DNA of 31,725 bases, taken from positions 1-31,725 of the forward strand of contig CAMJWT010000021.1 of the NCBI GenBank assembly GCA_946409545.1, in the 5' to 3' direction. The stretch is from RUG12783 sp946409545. GTDB lineage: Bacteria; Bacillota_I; Bacilli_A; RF39; UBA660. The translations under genes and the position numbers were made by a program. Shown one piece after another: positions 22,574 through 31,347 of this stretch. The first letter of the stretch is position 1, and each line of letters starts with the position of its first letter. The notes under the pieces were generated by a model. The model worked only from the letters and a program-made list of their open reading frames with translations, ran no database searches and was not told the DNA's origin.

Positions 22574-25500
22574 TTAAAATAATGACAATTGATTAGATTC
22601 TGGTATACCATCTAATACATGCATATCTTTTAATTTATCAACAAGAGTTTTTGAAACCTTACCTCTTATTTGTAAATCTTCAATACTGTAGAATGGTGCT
22701 TTTGCTCTTTCTTTAATAATAGTTTTAGCAACTGCATCTCCTAATCCATCAAGAGCACTAAATGGAATTATTAATCCTTTACCATCTTCTGTTACTTTAA
22801 AGTTTTTAGCATCACTCTTACTAATATCAATATTTTCAAAATGGAAGCCTCTTGCTGTCATTTCTAAGCAAAGATATAGTACATCACAAATACTTTCTTC
22901 TTTATTACTTGCTTCACGAGATGCTTTCTTTTCTTCAAGTTCATCAATACGATATCTTATAGCCCTCTCTCCCATTAACATTGTTCCTACATCAAATTGA
23001 TCACAACGAATAGAGAAATAAGCAGCGTAATAATAAATTGGCATATGAACTTTAAACCATGCAATACGGAAAGCACTAGTTACGTAAGCTGTAGCATGAG
23101 CTTTTGGGAACATGTATTTTATCTTTTCACAAGATGCAATGTACCAATCTGGAATATTAGCATCACTCATTTCTTTAACATATTCACTCCATCCTACAGG
23201 ATCTTTACTAGCTTTTCCTTTACGAACAAATTCCATTATTTTGAAAGCTTTTGATGGTTTCATACCCCATTGTATTAAATTAACCATAATATCATCACGA
23301 CAACCAATAACATTTTTAAATGGTACTTTGATATTACCATTTTCATCTGGTGTACAAAGATCCCTTGCATTACCAAGCCATACATCTGTTCCGTGTGATA
23401 AACCTGATATTTTAATAAGTTCTGCGAATGTTGTTGGTTTGGTTTCTTCAAGCATACCAAGTAAGAAACTTGTACCAAATTCAGGAACGCCTAATGTACC
23501 TGTTGGACAATATTTATGGCCATCACGAGCTGTTAATCCACGCAAGTCTTCCTTTTTAACGCCTAAGATTTCAGGACCAGTAAAAATACTCATCGTATCA
23601 CGGTCACCTAAGTCAATAGTTGTAACATCAATTCCCGTTAAATCTTGTAACATACGTAGTACAGTTGGATCATCGTGACCAAGAATATCAAGTTTAAGTA
23701 GATCAGCATCAATCGCATGATAATCAAAGTGAGTTGTACGCCAAGCTGAAGTTGGATCATCAGCTGGATATTGGAATGGTGTGAAATCAAAGACATCTTT
23801 ATATCCTGGTACTACTACTATTCCACCTGGATGTTGTCCTGTAGTTCTTTTAACATCAACACATCCTAAAGATATTCTTTCAACATCGATACTATTTTTT
23901 TCACTTTTAATAATACCTTTTTTCTTTAAATCATCTTTTGTTGGGATTGAAAGTCCATAACTTCTTGACTCTATTTTAAGTTTATTATATTCTTCTTCCT
24001 CAAAATAACCTAGGGCAAAACCAATAGCTGTTTTATCAGCAACCGTACTAATAGTACCTGCACGATATACATTGTCTGTACCAAATAATACTTTTGTATA
24101 TTCATGCGCTGATGCTTGATTATCACCACTAAAGTTAAGATCGATATCTGGTACTTTATCAGCATTAAATCCTAAGAATGTTGCAAATGGCATATCATTA
24201 CCCTGGTGAATCATCTTTGCTTTGCATTTTGGACATTCTTTTTCTGGTAAATCATAACCACTTGAATATTCTTCCGTATAACGAACACCATTTTCATCAT
24301 TAAACATACTATACTGACATTCTGGACAATAATAGTGTGGCGGTAGTCCATTACATTCCGTTATTCCCATCATGGTTGCAACAAAACTTGAACCAACTGA
24401 TCCACGAGAGCCAACTAAATATCCTTCATCATTAGAGTGTTTAACTAGTTTTTGAGCGATAAGATAAATAACATCAAATCCTCCACCAATAATACCACCT
24501 AGGATTGCTTTGGCTTTCGTTGTTGCTTCCTCTTCTTCTAAGTTTTCATCACGAATTATTTTATCGCGCATTAGTTTAATAACACCATCATAGCCACTCA
24601 TGATTACTTTATGTAGTTCACTTGAGAATATTTCTTCTATTTCATCTTCACTCTTCTTTGGATACTTAATCTTCAAGTATTCCATAACTAAATCTAGTAT
24701 TTTATCACCATAGAATTCTTGAGCGATACGTTCTTCAATATTTCTTGGAAGAGGATCTCCATACATACTATGAGCTTTATCATAAACTAAATCACGACAC
24801 GTTTCTTGAGAATGCTCAATAATTGGTGAGAATGGTTTATCTGGATAAACTACTACTTCCAACTCATCAATATTATTTATAAAATCTCTTGTATTATCAA
24901 TTACTATTTCTTTAGCGGTTTTCTTATCTAAGAAAGAGAAACAATTAAGCATATCATTGGTTGTTCTAAAATATTGATTAGGAATATGTCCTTGTTCGGC
25001 AATTTCACTCTTCTTAAACGTTAAATTATTAAGATCTAAACTATAATGATTATTATTAATATTTCTTTCTATTAGTCCATAATCCATAAGTTTTTCTAAT
25101 GAATCTTGTATTATTTCACTCTTATCTTGTTTTTTATCTTTAAAGATTTCTTCATTTGGATTATTTTTATCTACTTGATATAAATTCGTTAAATTATTTA
25201 AAGTAATTGGGATAGATTCTAAATTTGTTAATACATAAATATACTTTAATACTTTTTTATCTATCTCATTAAAATCACTCTTATTTAAGGCTTTATCTAT
25301 ATAAGAAATATTAAGACATGGTTTATCATAACCAGATAAATATTTTGCTAGTTGATGGCGTCCTTTACCTGGTACATTTTGATTAACAATAATTTCACGG
25401 TATATCAAATCTTCTTTTTTAATTTGATGAACGTCACCGGTTGCCACTACTTTTTTACCTGCTTCTTTAGCACATTTAATTATCTTTTTAATAGCATAAA

Positions 25501-28252
25501 TTAAATCGTCCTCATTATTTACATCGTGATATCTAAGTAGATGACGATAATTCTCAAGTGGTTGGACTTCAATATAGTCATACCACTTCATAGCTTCTAT
25601 TAAATCTTCTTCACTTCTTGTTAAAGCGATATTAAAGATTTCACCATTTAAACAAGCTGAACCTATTAATAAACCTTCTCGATATTCATCAATTATTTTA
25701 CGAGGTATTGTGGCATTCAACTGTAAAAAGTTAGAATTAGCAAAACTAACAAGTTTAAATAGATTCTTTAATCCTGTCATATTCTTAGCAATCATTGTAA
25801 CATGTTTAAAATTATCATACATATTTGCAAGATGCTCTGTGAATGTCTTACTTGGAATATTTTCATACATTTGAAGATTATCATCATGACACCATTCATA
25901 ACGCCATACATAATCTTTATTTTTATATTTAATAAATGGATAACCAAATTTGGGATCAACTTCTTCGTCTTCATCTAATAATCTTACATAATTTTTATAT
26001 GAACAAAGTTCTCCTATTTTTTCTTGTTTACTTTTGTCATTATCAAAACTTAATTCTTCTAATAATTTTAAATTATTAAAATCACTTAATTTTTCTATGC
26101 CATCAATTTGCTTTAACATCTTATTGAAGATTAGGGCTGTGTTTTCTGAATCGACATCGGCTCCATGGTGTTGTCCAACATAAATACTAATATCAATATT
26201 AATAATATTTCCAATACTTATTGTTATTTGATTATCTGCTGGATGAAGTTCTACTTCTTCAATATATTCACTATCTTCATCATATATTACTTTTACTTCA
26301 GCTTTTTCCGTTTTACTTGCTTTATGAACTCTATTTGTATATAAATCATCTTCTATTCTTTGAATGATAGATACATCATCAACTAAAACATCTTTAATTC
26401 TAGTTCCTATAAAATGATCAATTGGAAGAGAATTATCAGTATTATTAACATCACTAGTCTCTTCATCATCTTCTTCACCAGTATCTATTTTATATAGTTT
26501 TCCTAAAGCTTTTAAACTATGTTTTTTACTATCTCTATTAATTACTCTTGATAACATTAATGTATCTATAATAGGATTTTCTAGCTTACCTAAATTATAT
26601 TTATAATAAGCCATATCTAGCATACTTTTATCAAATTTAGCGTTATGAGCTACAAGTGGTAAATCACCTATCCACTCTTTAAATCTTTTAGTAACATTTT
26701 CTTCGTTATCAGCATCTTTTACATCTTCATCACTTATATCGGTAACTCTTGTAATATCAGCATCAATATGATGTCCAGGATTAATTAATTCATCAAAACG
26801 ATCAATAACGCTTCCATTACATATTTTAACGCCACCTATTTCAATCATAGAATCATGAATGCCTGCATTAAATCCTGTTGTTTCTGTATCAAATACAACA
26901 AATGTTGCATCTTTTACTAATGTATCATTCGGATTAAAACATACATTTAAGAAACTTTCACACATCGATAACTCAGTTCCATAACCTACTTTAAAATAAT
27001 CTAAATGGTCTTTATCAAACTTAGCTTTCTCTAGTTCATTTAATAATTCTTCTGTTTGACCTTCATTTTTTATTTTTTCATTAATTAAATCAATTTTGGT
27101 TTGGGCCTTTTGTTTTAATTTTTTATTAAACTCCGTTACTTCTTGGAAAACATGTGGGAATGATTGACAGCAATCATGATCTGTTATAGCAATACCTGGA
27201 TGTCCCCATTCCATAGCTTGACGAACTAATTTCACTTCATCTGCTACCCCATCCATTTGACTCATTTTAGTATGAGCATGTAGTTCACATCTTTTAGTAA
27301 CTGCATCATCTTTCTCATTCTCAATCTCTTTTTTATCTAATAAGTTAATACTTTGAACATTTAATACTAAAGCATTTTTAGCATACTGATCTCTTTTTGT
27401 GTATCCTTTAATCTTAAACCACATCTTTGAATTAAATAATTCTAGATATTTATCATATTCTTCTTTATCTTGTGTAAAGATTTTTGCATACATACTTTCA
27501 GAATAATCTGTTATCTTTAATGTTACTATCTTAAAATCACTTTTACTTGATTCAAAGCCTTCACAACCAAAGACCATACAATCAACAATTATATCTTCTT
27601 CTTCGTCTTTAATTGTTTTTAATTCTCTGACTTCACCATCAATAACTTCCCCGATAATAACATTAGGATCATCAACTGTTTTTACTTTTTTTCTACGTGG
27701 TCCATATTTATTATATGGATTATCGCTCGTTTTTTCTTCGATTATTTCTGGTTTAACTTTTACTTCCTTGTCTTTATTAATTGCATCATTTACTTTTGTA
27801 CGATTGAATTCATTAACGATAATATCTAATTTATTAACACCAACTTTATCTAATCTTTCATTAATTTCATTTAATAGATCAACTACTTCTCTTTGTTCAC
27901 TTTCATTATTAACTTCAATAAAATAATTATTAAAATTACATTTTAACTTAGATCTAATAAACTTATATTTATCGTCTTCTGTAAAATAATTAAAATATTC
28001 TTGAATACGATTAAAACCATTCTTCTTAGTTTTTATTTCTAAAAAGCAATCTATACCAAAAAAATCATTTAGACATTGAACTAATTTAATATATGTATTA
28101 ACTGGGATTGTTTGTTCACTATCTAAAATGATTTTCATTAACTTATTTTTTTCACTTATTTTAACTTTAGATAATGAACAATTATATAAATCATTACACC
28201 ATTCTTCTGGAAAATTAATACTTGCTAATAACTCTTGTAACTTTTTATCCAT
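22574..28252 (-). CDS. polC: DNA polymerase III alpha subunit, PolC type, unusually long
   Basis: This is the replicative polymerase of low-GC Gram-positives. Domains in order are an N-terminal domain, an OB fold (about 222-305), the PHP domain (CELHAHTKMSQMDGVAD, 322-338), a proofreading exonuclease inserted in it (FDTETTG with Asp455/Glu457; AHNAKFD, 535-541; HHGADVD, 695-701), zinc-type cysteines (1309/1312 and 1340/1343), the catalytic PDIDLNFS (Asp1369/Asp1371) and KLDILGHDDPT (Asp1522), and a C-terminal clamp-binding QLSLF (1888-1892). All key residues are present. At 1892 residues it is about 450 longer than the usual 1430-1470. The extra length lies in internal insertions at roughly 375-418, 591-693, 714-818, 965-1088 and 1195-1245. 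ATG 28250-28252 has TAGGAGG upstream. It is co-transcribed with the preceding unknown gene, 11 bases away. Confidence 0.97.
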   Translation of the reverse strand: MDKKLQELLASINFPEEWCNDLYNCSLSKVKISEKNKLMKIILDSEQTIPVNTYIKLVQCLNDFFGIDCFLEIKTKKNGFNRIQEYFNYFTEDDKYKFIRSKLKCNFNNYFIEVNNESEQREVVDLLNEINERLDKVGVNKLDIIVNEFNRTKVNDAINKDKEVKVKPEIIEEKTSDNPYNKYGPRRKKVKTVDDPNVIIGEVIDGEVRELKTIKDEEEDIIVDCMVFGCEGFESSKSDFKIVTLKITDYSESMYAKIFTQDKEEYDKYLELFNSKMWFKIKGYTKRDQYAKNALVLNVQSINLLDKKEIENEKDDAVTKRCELHAHTKMSQMDGVADEVKLVRQAMEWGHPGIAITDHDCCQSFPHVFQEVTEFNKKLKQKAQTKIDLINEKIKNEGQTEELLNELEKAKFDKDHLDYFKVGYGTELSMCESFLNVCFNPNDTLVKDATFVVFDTETTGFNAGIHDSMIEIGGVKICNGSVIDRFDELINPGHHIDADITRVTDISDEDVKDADNEENVTKRFKEWIGDLPLVAHNAKFDKSMLDMAYYKYNLGKLENPIIDTLMLSRVINRDSKKHSLKALGKLYKIDTGEEDDEETSDVNNTDNSLPIDHFIGTRIKDVLVDDVSIIQRIEDDLYTNRVHKASKTEKAEVKVIYDEDSEYIEEVELHPADNQITISIGNIINIDISIYVGQHHGADVDSENTALIFNKMLKQIDGIEKLSDFNNLKLLEELSFDNDKSKQEKIGELCSYKNYVRLLDEDEEVDPKFGYPFIKYKNKDYVWRYEWCHDDNLQMYENIPSKTFTEHLANMYDNFKHVTMIAKNMTGLKNLFKLVSFANSNFLQLNATIPRKIIDEYREGLLIGSACLNGEIFNIALTRSEEDLIEAMKWYDYIEVQPLENYRHLLRYHDVNNEDDLIYAIKKIIKCAKEAGKKVVATGDVHQIKKEDLIYREIIVNQNVPGKGRHQLAKYLSGYDKPCLNISYIDKALNKSDFNEIDKKVLKYIYVLTNLESIPITLNNLTNLYQVDKNNPNEEIFKDKKQDKSEIIQDSLEKLMDYGLIERNINNNHYSLDLNNLTFKKSEIAEQGHIPNQYFRTTNDMLNCFSFLDKKTAKEIVIDNTRDFINNIDELEVVVYPDKPFSPIIEHSQETCRDLVYDKAHSMYGDPLPRNIEERIAQEFYGDKILDLVMEYLKIKYPKKSEDEIEEIFSSELHKVIMSGYDGVIKLMRDKIIRDENLEEEEATTKAKAILGGIIGGGFDVIYLIAQKLVKHSNDEGYLVGSRGSVGSSFVATMMGITECNGLPPHYYCPECQYSMFNDENGVRYTEEYSSGYDLPEKECPKCKAKMIHQGNDMPFATFLGFNADKVPDIDLNFSGDNQASAHEYTKVLFGTDNVYRAGTISTVADKTAIGFALGYFEEEEYNKLKIESRSYGLSIPTKDDLKKKGIIKSEKNSIDVERISLGCVDVKRTTGQHPGGIVVVPGYKDVFDFTPFQYPADDPTSAWRTTHFDYHAIDADLLKLDILGHDDPTVLRMLQDLTGIDVTTIDLGDRDTMSIFTGPEILGVKKEDLRGLTARDGHKYCPTGTLGVPEFGTSFLLGMLEETKPTTFAELIKISGLSHGTDVWLGNARDLCTPDENGNIKVPFKNVIGCRDDIMVNLIQWGMKPSKAFKIMEFVRKGKASKDPVGWSEYVKEMSDANIPDWYIASCEKIKYMFPKAHATAYVTSAFRIAWFKVHMPIYYYAAYFSIRCDQFDVGTMLMGERAIRYRIDELEEKKASREASNKEESICDVLYLCLEMTARGFHFENIDISKSDAKNFKVTEDGKGLIIPFSALDGLGDAVAKTIIKERAKAPFYSIEDLQIRGKVSKTLVDKLKDMHVLDGIPESNQLSLF

Positions 28253-28263
28253 AAACCCTCCTA

Positions 28264-29124
28264 TTATAAATATTCATCTTCTAAAGGTACATCTTGTATT
28301 ATTTTTACATTATTTAAACTTAATATTTTCTTTCTATTATCATAACAGTATTCTAAAAATTTATTTAAACTATATTTCTTTAAATTTTTATCTATTTCAA
28401 TTTTATTAATATCAAAAGCTACTCTATCATTTATCATTCTATTTAAAATATCTTCTTTATTAGTTAAACCTAAATACATTAACCAATATGGATATAATTG
28501 CATTTTTATTAAAGAAACACTAGGATCTCCAATTGAATACGCTTTCGAATTACCCATTCTACTTCCTATTTCATTTTTGATACTTAATTCTAGCACAGCT
28601 TTTAATAGTTCATTATATATTGAATCATCATGTTCTTCATACAATAGACTTCTTGTAATAGATAAAAGCATAACTGTTAAAACATCATATTTATCTTTTT
28701 CACTACCCCATATTAAAGCATGATAATCTTTTAAATATTCTGTTACTTCAAGTCTTGGGTGAATAATATAAAAGTAAACTGTTTTGGGATATGGGAATTT
28801 TAATATACTATTAATATAATCTTCAATTTCCTTACTTGATTGTTCCATTATTTTAGCAATATGTAAGCGATGTCTTGATACTTCCTTTTTTAATGTTTTA
28901 TATAAACTACTTTCTAAAACCGCATTATAAATAATATCATTATCAGGAATAAAATCTTTACCATATTTTATTATTTCATTACGATCTTTATAACACAAAT
29001 TATATTCTTTACGATATTTCGTATATAAATTCTTTTTAAATTTATCTATTTCTTTACTAATTGATGCTCCATATAGTAAGTACCATGCTAGCAAATAATC
29101 ATTAACTACAACTTCTATGTTCAC
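28264..29124 (-). CDS. Conserved-looking protein of unknown function, co-transcribed with polC
   Basis: I do not recognise this 286-residue, probably soluble and mostly helical protein. It starts MNIEVVVNDYLLAWYLLYG and has no signal peptide, no clear membrane helix and no known motif; a Glu/Lys/Tyr/Asn-rich composition matches its neighbours. It is the first gene of a two-gene unit with polC (11-base gap, polC ribosome site TAGGAGG in the gap), so a role linked to replication is possible but only by position. The start is GTG 29122-29124 with AAGGTGAT just upstream. The promoter at 29143-29171 is plausible. Confidence 0.75.
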   Translation of the reverse strand: MNIEVVVNDYLLAWYLLYGASISKEIDKFKKNLYTKYRKEYNLCYKDRNEIIKYGKDFIPDNDIIYNAVLESSLYKTLKKEVSRHRLHIAKIMEQSSKEIEDYINSILKFPYPKTVYFYIIHPRLEVTEYLKDYHALIWGSEKDKYDVLTVMLLSITRSLLYEEHDDSIYNELLKAVLELSIKNEIGSRMGNSKAYSIGDPSVSLIKMQLYPYWLMYLGLTNKEDILNRMINDRVAFDINKIEIDKNLKKYSLNKFLEYCYDNRKKILSLNNVKIIQDVPLEDEYL

Positions 29125-29142
29125 AATATCACCTTACTAATT

Positions 29143-29171
29143 ATTTTAACATAAAGGTGTTTCTTATTAAA
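29143..29171 (-). promoter_or_regulatory. Probable promoter of the unknown gene-polC unit
   Basis: Minus strand TTTAAT (29166-29171), a 17-base spacer and TAAAAT (29143-29148), about 20 bases before the GTG start codon. Confidence 0.5.
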
Positions 29172-29222
29172 GATGAAACAATAATTTTACAAAAGAAAAA
29201 CTCTATATGAATAACAATATAT

Positions 29223-29877
29223 TTAAAATCTTGTTTCTATCGATAATGTACTTTTCTTAATTCTAAACAGAATACTTCCATTTATATCAGTTCTATAAAT
29301 TATACTATTTTTTAAATTATTTAATACTTCTTTATTAGGATGACCATAGCGATTATTTTTTCCTACTGATATGATTGAATACTTTGGTTTAATTATATTA
29401 ATAAAATCTTGCCCCGTACTTGTATTACTTCCATGATGCCCTACTTTTAATATATCAATATTTGATACATTATACTTATCTAAAATATCTTTTTCTTTAT
29501 CTAATCCTGCATCTCCCATAAACATAAATTTGTATCCATTTAATTCTGTATAAATAACATTACTATTATCATTCTCATTATCATATATTCTTGTTTGTAA
29601 GAATAAAAGTTTATTATTATTTAAAGATAATTCTTTGATACAAGAATAATATTTTATCTTCTTTTTATCTAATACTTTAATTAAGTTTTTTTCTAAATCA
29701 GTATATGAATCACAATTAAAAATTACTTTATCAACTTTAAAGTTTTCTACTATGTTAATAGCTTCTCCCACATGATCGAAATCTCCATGTGGTGATTGTC
29801 AAAAAGTAAGTCGAATGAATTTCAATCTTTTTTAAAAAAGAACTATCATATTGATAATTCTTTAACCATAAATTTTG
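29223..29877 (-). pseudogene. Frameshifted, N-terminally truncated comEC-like metallo-beta-lactamase domain (second copy)
   Basis: An intact frame of about 182 codons (29223-29771) encodes the C-terminal part of a ComEC-type metallo-beta-lactamase domain: FMFMGDAG, LKVGHHGS and SIISVGKNNRYGHPNKEVL. Just upstream the frame is broken. Removing one base at 29790 joins FLKKIEIHSTYFLTIT to HGDFDHVGEAINIVENF, which restores the family's metal-binding THGDxDH motif, so this is a one-base insertion in a former gene. The reading frame then ends at tandem stop codons immediately after the upstream 475-residue gene, so the N-terminal membrane part is missing. By eye it is about 70% identical to the copy at the window end over some 120 residues. 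The short frame has only a GTG start with no good ribosome site. It is probably not functional. Confidence 0.8.
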
Positions 29878-29880
29878 TTA

Positions 29881-31308
29881 TTATCTAATTTTTTTTGCGC
29901 TAATTGCAGTATTCATACCAATTACAGTTTCAATTTTAGAAAGAACACTATTATCAATTATAATTTCGGCTTTCTTTCTTATTTCTTCACTTCCATTACA
30001 ATAACAATTAACTAAGAAACCTGATAATTGTTGAAAAAACAAAGAACTAACTTCTTGATTATCATTTTCTATCACTGCATCAACGACTTCTGATAACGCA
30101 TAATTACTATTATTTATCTCGTCAAGCAATAATAACATATCATCAATCGTTCCAAACAATTCAAAATTTGAAATATCATTTTTTCCTTTCATATTTATGC
30201 TAGAATTATTTAATGAATTTTGAAAAAGAACAAATAATTCTGATTGTTTATCAAAATTAGCATGTGATCTAGAATTTCTTAAATTTTTAATAATAGAATC
30301 ATTGTATTTCATGATGTTATATATTATTCCCTCTTGTTTTCCTTGATTGTTGGTAAAAAATAAATCTTTTACTCTTCTTAATTCATAATCTGGTAATTCA
30401 CCATTATATTGATTTATTAAATCATAGCCGCTTAATAAATCATCTAGTATTTTTGATGCATAAGTATTAATTTCGCTGCTTTTAAATCGACAATCAAATT
30501 CAGACAATGACAATAAAATTGGGTAACATTTCTTTAAATCAAAAAGAAATGTTAGATAAGCATATGCTGAAAGCCCTTTATACTGAATTGATTTAATTAA
30601 CAATTCTTGTTTGTATGCCTCTTCTAATTTTTGATAATTCTCTCTAGTTGTATTACTATATCTCAAGGTAACAAAATCAACACCTAATTCTTTATCTATT
30701 TTCTCTCTTAACGTTTTTGTATATTTGTATTTAGATATTATATCTGGTTCCATAATTTCATCATCATAATATTTTTCAATTTGTTTAATAAATTCTTTCA
30801 TTTCACTTATTGGTATTTTACATTGTAGCGAAAAATCTTGACTTATATTGTTAATAGTAATAGTTCCTTCATTGTTAATATGATATAATATACTGCCATT
30901 ACAATCAACATGCATAAATGAATCTTTAATTTTATTTATTATATAAACAACTTCACTCTTACTAATATCATATTTTTTTGGAGCATGTCTTATTATAGAA
31001 TCTTCAGAATATAAACTATCATTACTTACTATTTTAACACTTTTACCAGTTCCAATTTTTGGATCACTAATAAATTCAATTTTTGAAAAGAAAGTCCATA
31101 ATACATTCCATGTACTATCATCATAGCGATATTTTAATTGCTTTTTTATATTCCCTCTGATAGAATTGTCTGTTTTTATTACTTTTTGTTCGCATGTAAT
31201 AAAATTTGAAATGATATTAATAATTTCAATAACTTCTAGCAATTCAGCTTTGTTTGAAAACGACCTATTATTATTAAAGTACTTACATATAATATTATAC
31301 ATATACAT
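29881..31308 (-). CDS. Putative HEPN-domain protein, possible RNase of a defence or toxin system
   Basis: I do not recognise this 475-residue soluble protein as a named family. Residues 332-352 (IMKYNDSIIKNLRNSRSHANF) contain RNSRSH, that is R-x4-H with Asn after Arg (Arg344, His349), the catalytic motif of HEPN ribonucleases. It is followed by an I-x-M...FELFGTIDDMLLLLDEI pattern as in HEPN proteins of the 'RNsxxH' type. Earlier, IINKIKDSFMHVD (123-135) followed by ITINNISQDFSLQCKIPISEM has the same layout with Lys128 in place of Arg, so a degenerate first HEPN domain is likely. Both are inferences from motif and pattern. It lies between two copies of a comEC-like 3' end, has an extended -10 promoter and GGTGAGGAT before ATG, and shows no partner gene. 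Abortive-infection or toxin roles are known for HEPN proteins. Confidence 0.6.
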   Translation of the reverse strand: MYMYNIICKYFNNNRSFSNKAELLEVIEIINIISNFITCEQKVIKTDNSIRGNIKKQLKYRYDDSTWNVLWTFFSKIEFISDPKIGTGKSVKIVSNDSLYSEDSIIRHAPKKYDISKSEVVYIINKIKDSFMHVDCNGSILYHINNEGTITINNISQDFSLQCKIPISEMKEFIKQIEKYYDDEIMEPDIISKYKYTKTLREKIDKELGVDFVTLRYSNTTRENYQKLEEAYKQELLIKSIQYKGLSAYAYLTFLFDLKKCYPILLSLSEFDCRFKSSEINTYASKILDDLLSGYDLINQYNGELPDYELRRVKDLFFTNNQGKQEGIIYNIMKYNDSIIKNLRNSRSHANFDKQSELFVLFQNSLNNSSINMKGKNDISNFELFGTIDDMLLLLDEINNSNYALSEVVDAVIENDNQEVSSLFFQQLSGFLVNCYCNGSEEIRKKAEIIIDNSVLSKIETVIGMNTAISAKKIR

Positions 31309-31326
31309 ATTATCCTCACCAGTTAT

Positions 31327-31335
31327 ATTATATCA
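31327..31335 (-). promoter_or_regulatory. Extended -10 promoter of the HEPN-like gene
   Basis: Minus strand TGATATAAT in the 39-base gap after the comEC-like stop codon, followed by GGTGAGG before ATG. No -35 match is seen. Confidence 0.55.
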
Positions 31336-31347
31336 TTTTATTTACAA

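Noticed and set aside
23112..23678. 188-codon plus-strand frame opposite polC
   Set aside because: It lies fully antisense to the conserved polymerase core, has no ribosome site and its product is unlike any protein family; it is a shadow of polC codon use. The same applies to other opposite-strand frames such as 9564-9896, 7324-7563 and 14365-14586.
28264..29124. HEPN or nuclease motif in the gene before polC (RHRLH)
   Set aside because: The surrounding sequence lacks the Asn/Asp and helix pattern of HEPN domains; a bare R-x2-H string is not informative.
29223..29771. An intact 182-residue metallo-beta-lactamase gene
   Set aside because: It lacks the essential THGDxDH motif in frame. That motif is present just upstream in another frame and is joined by deleting one base, so this is a broken copy rather than a complete gene.
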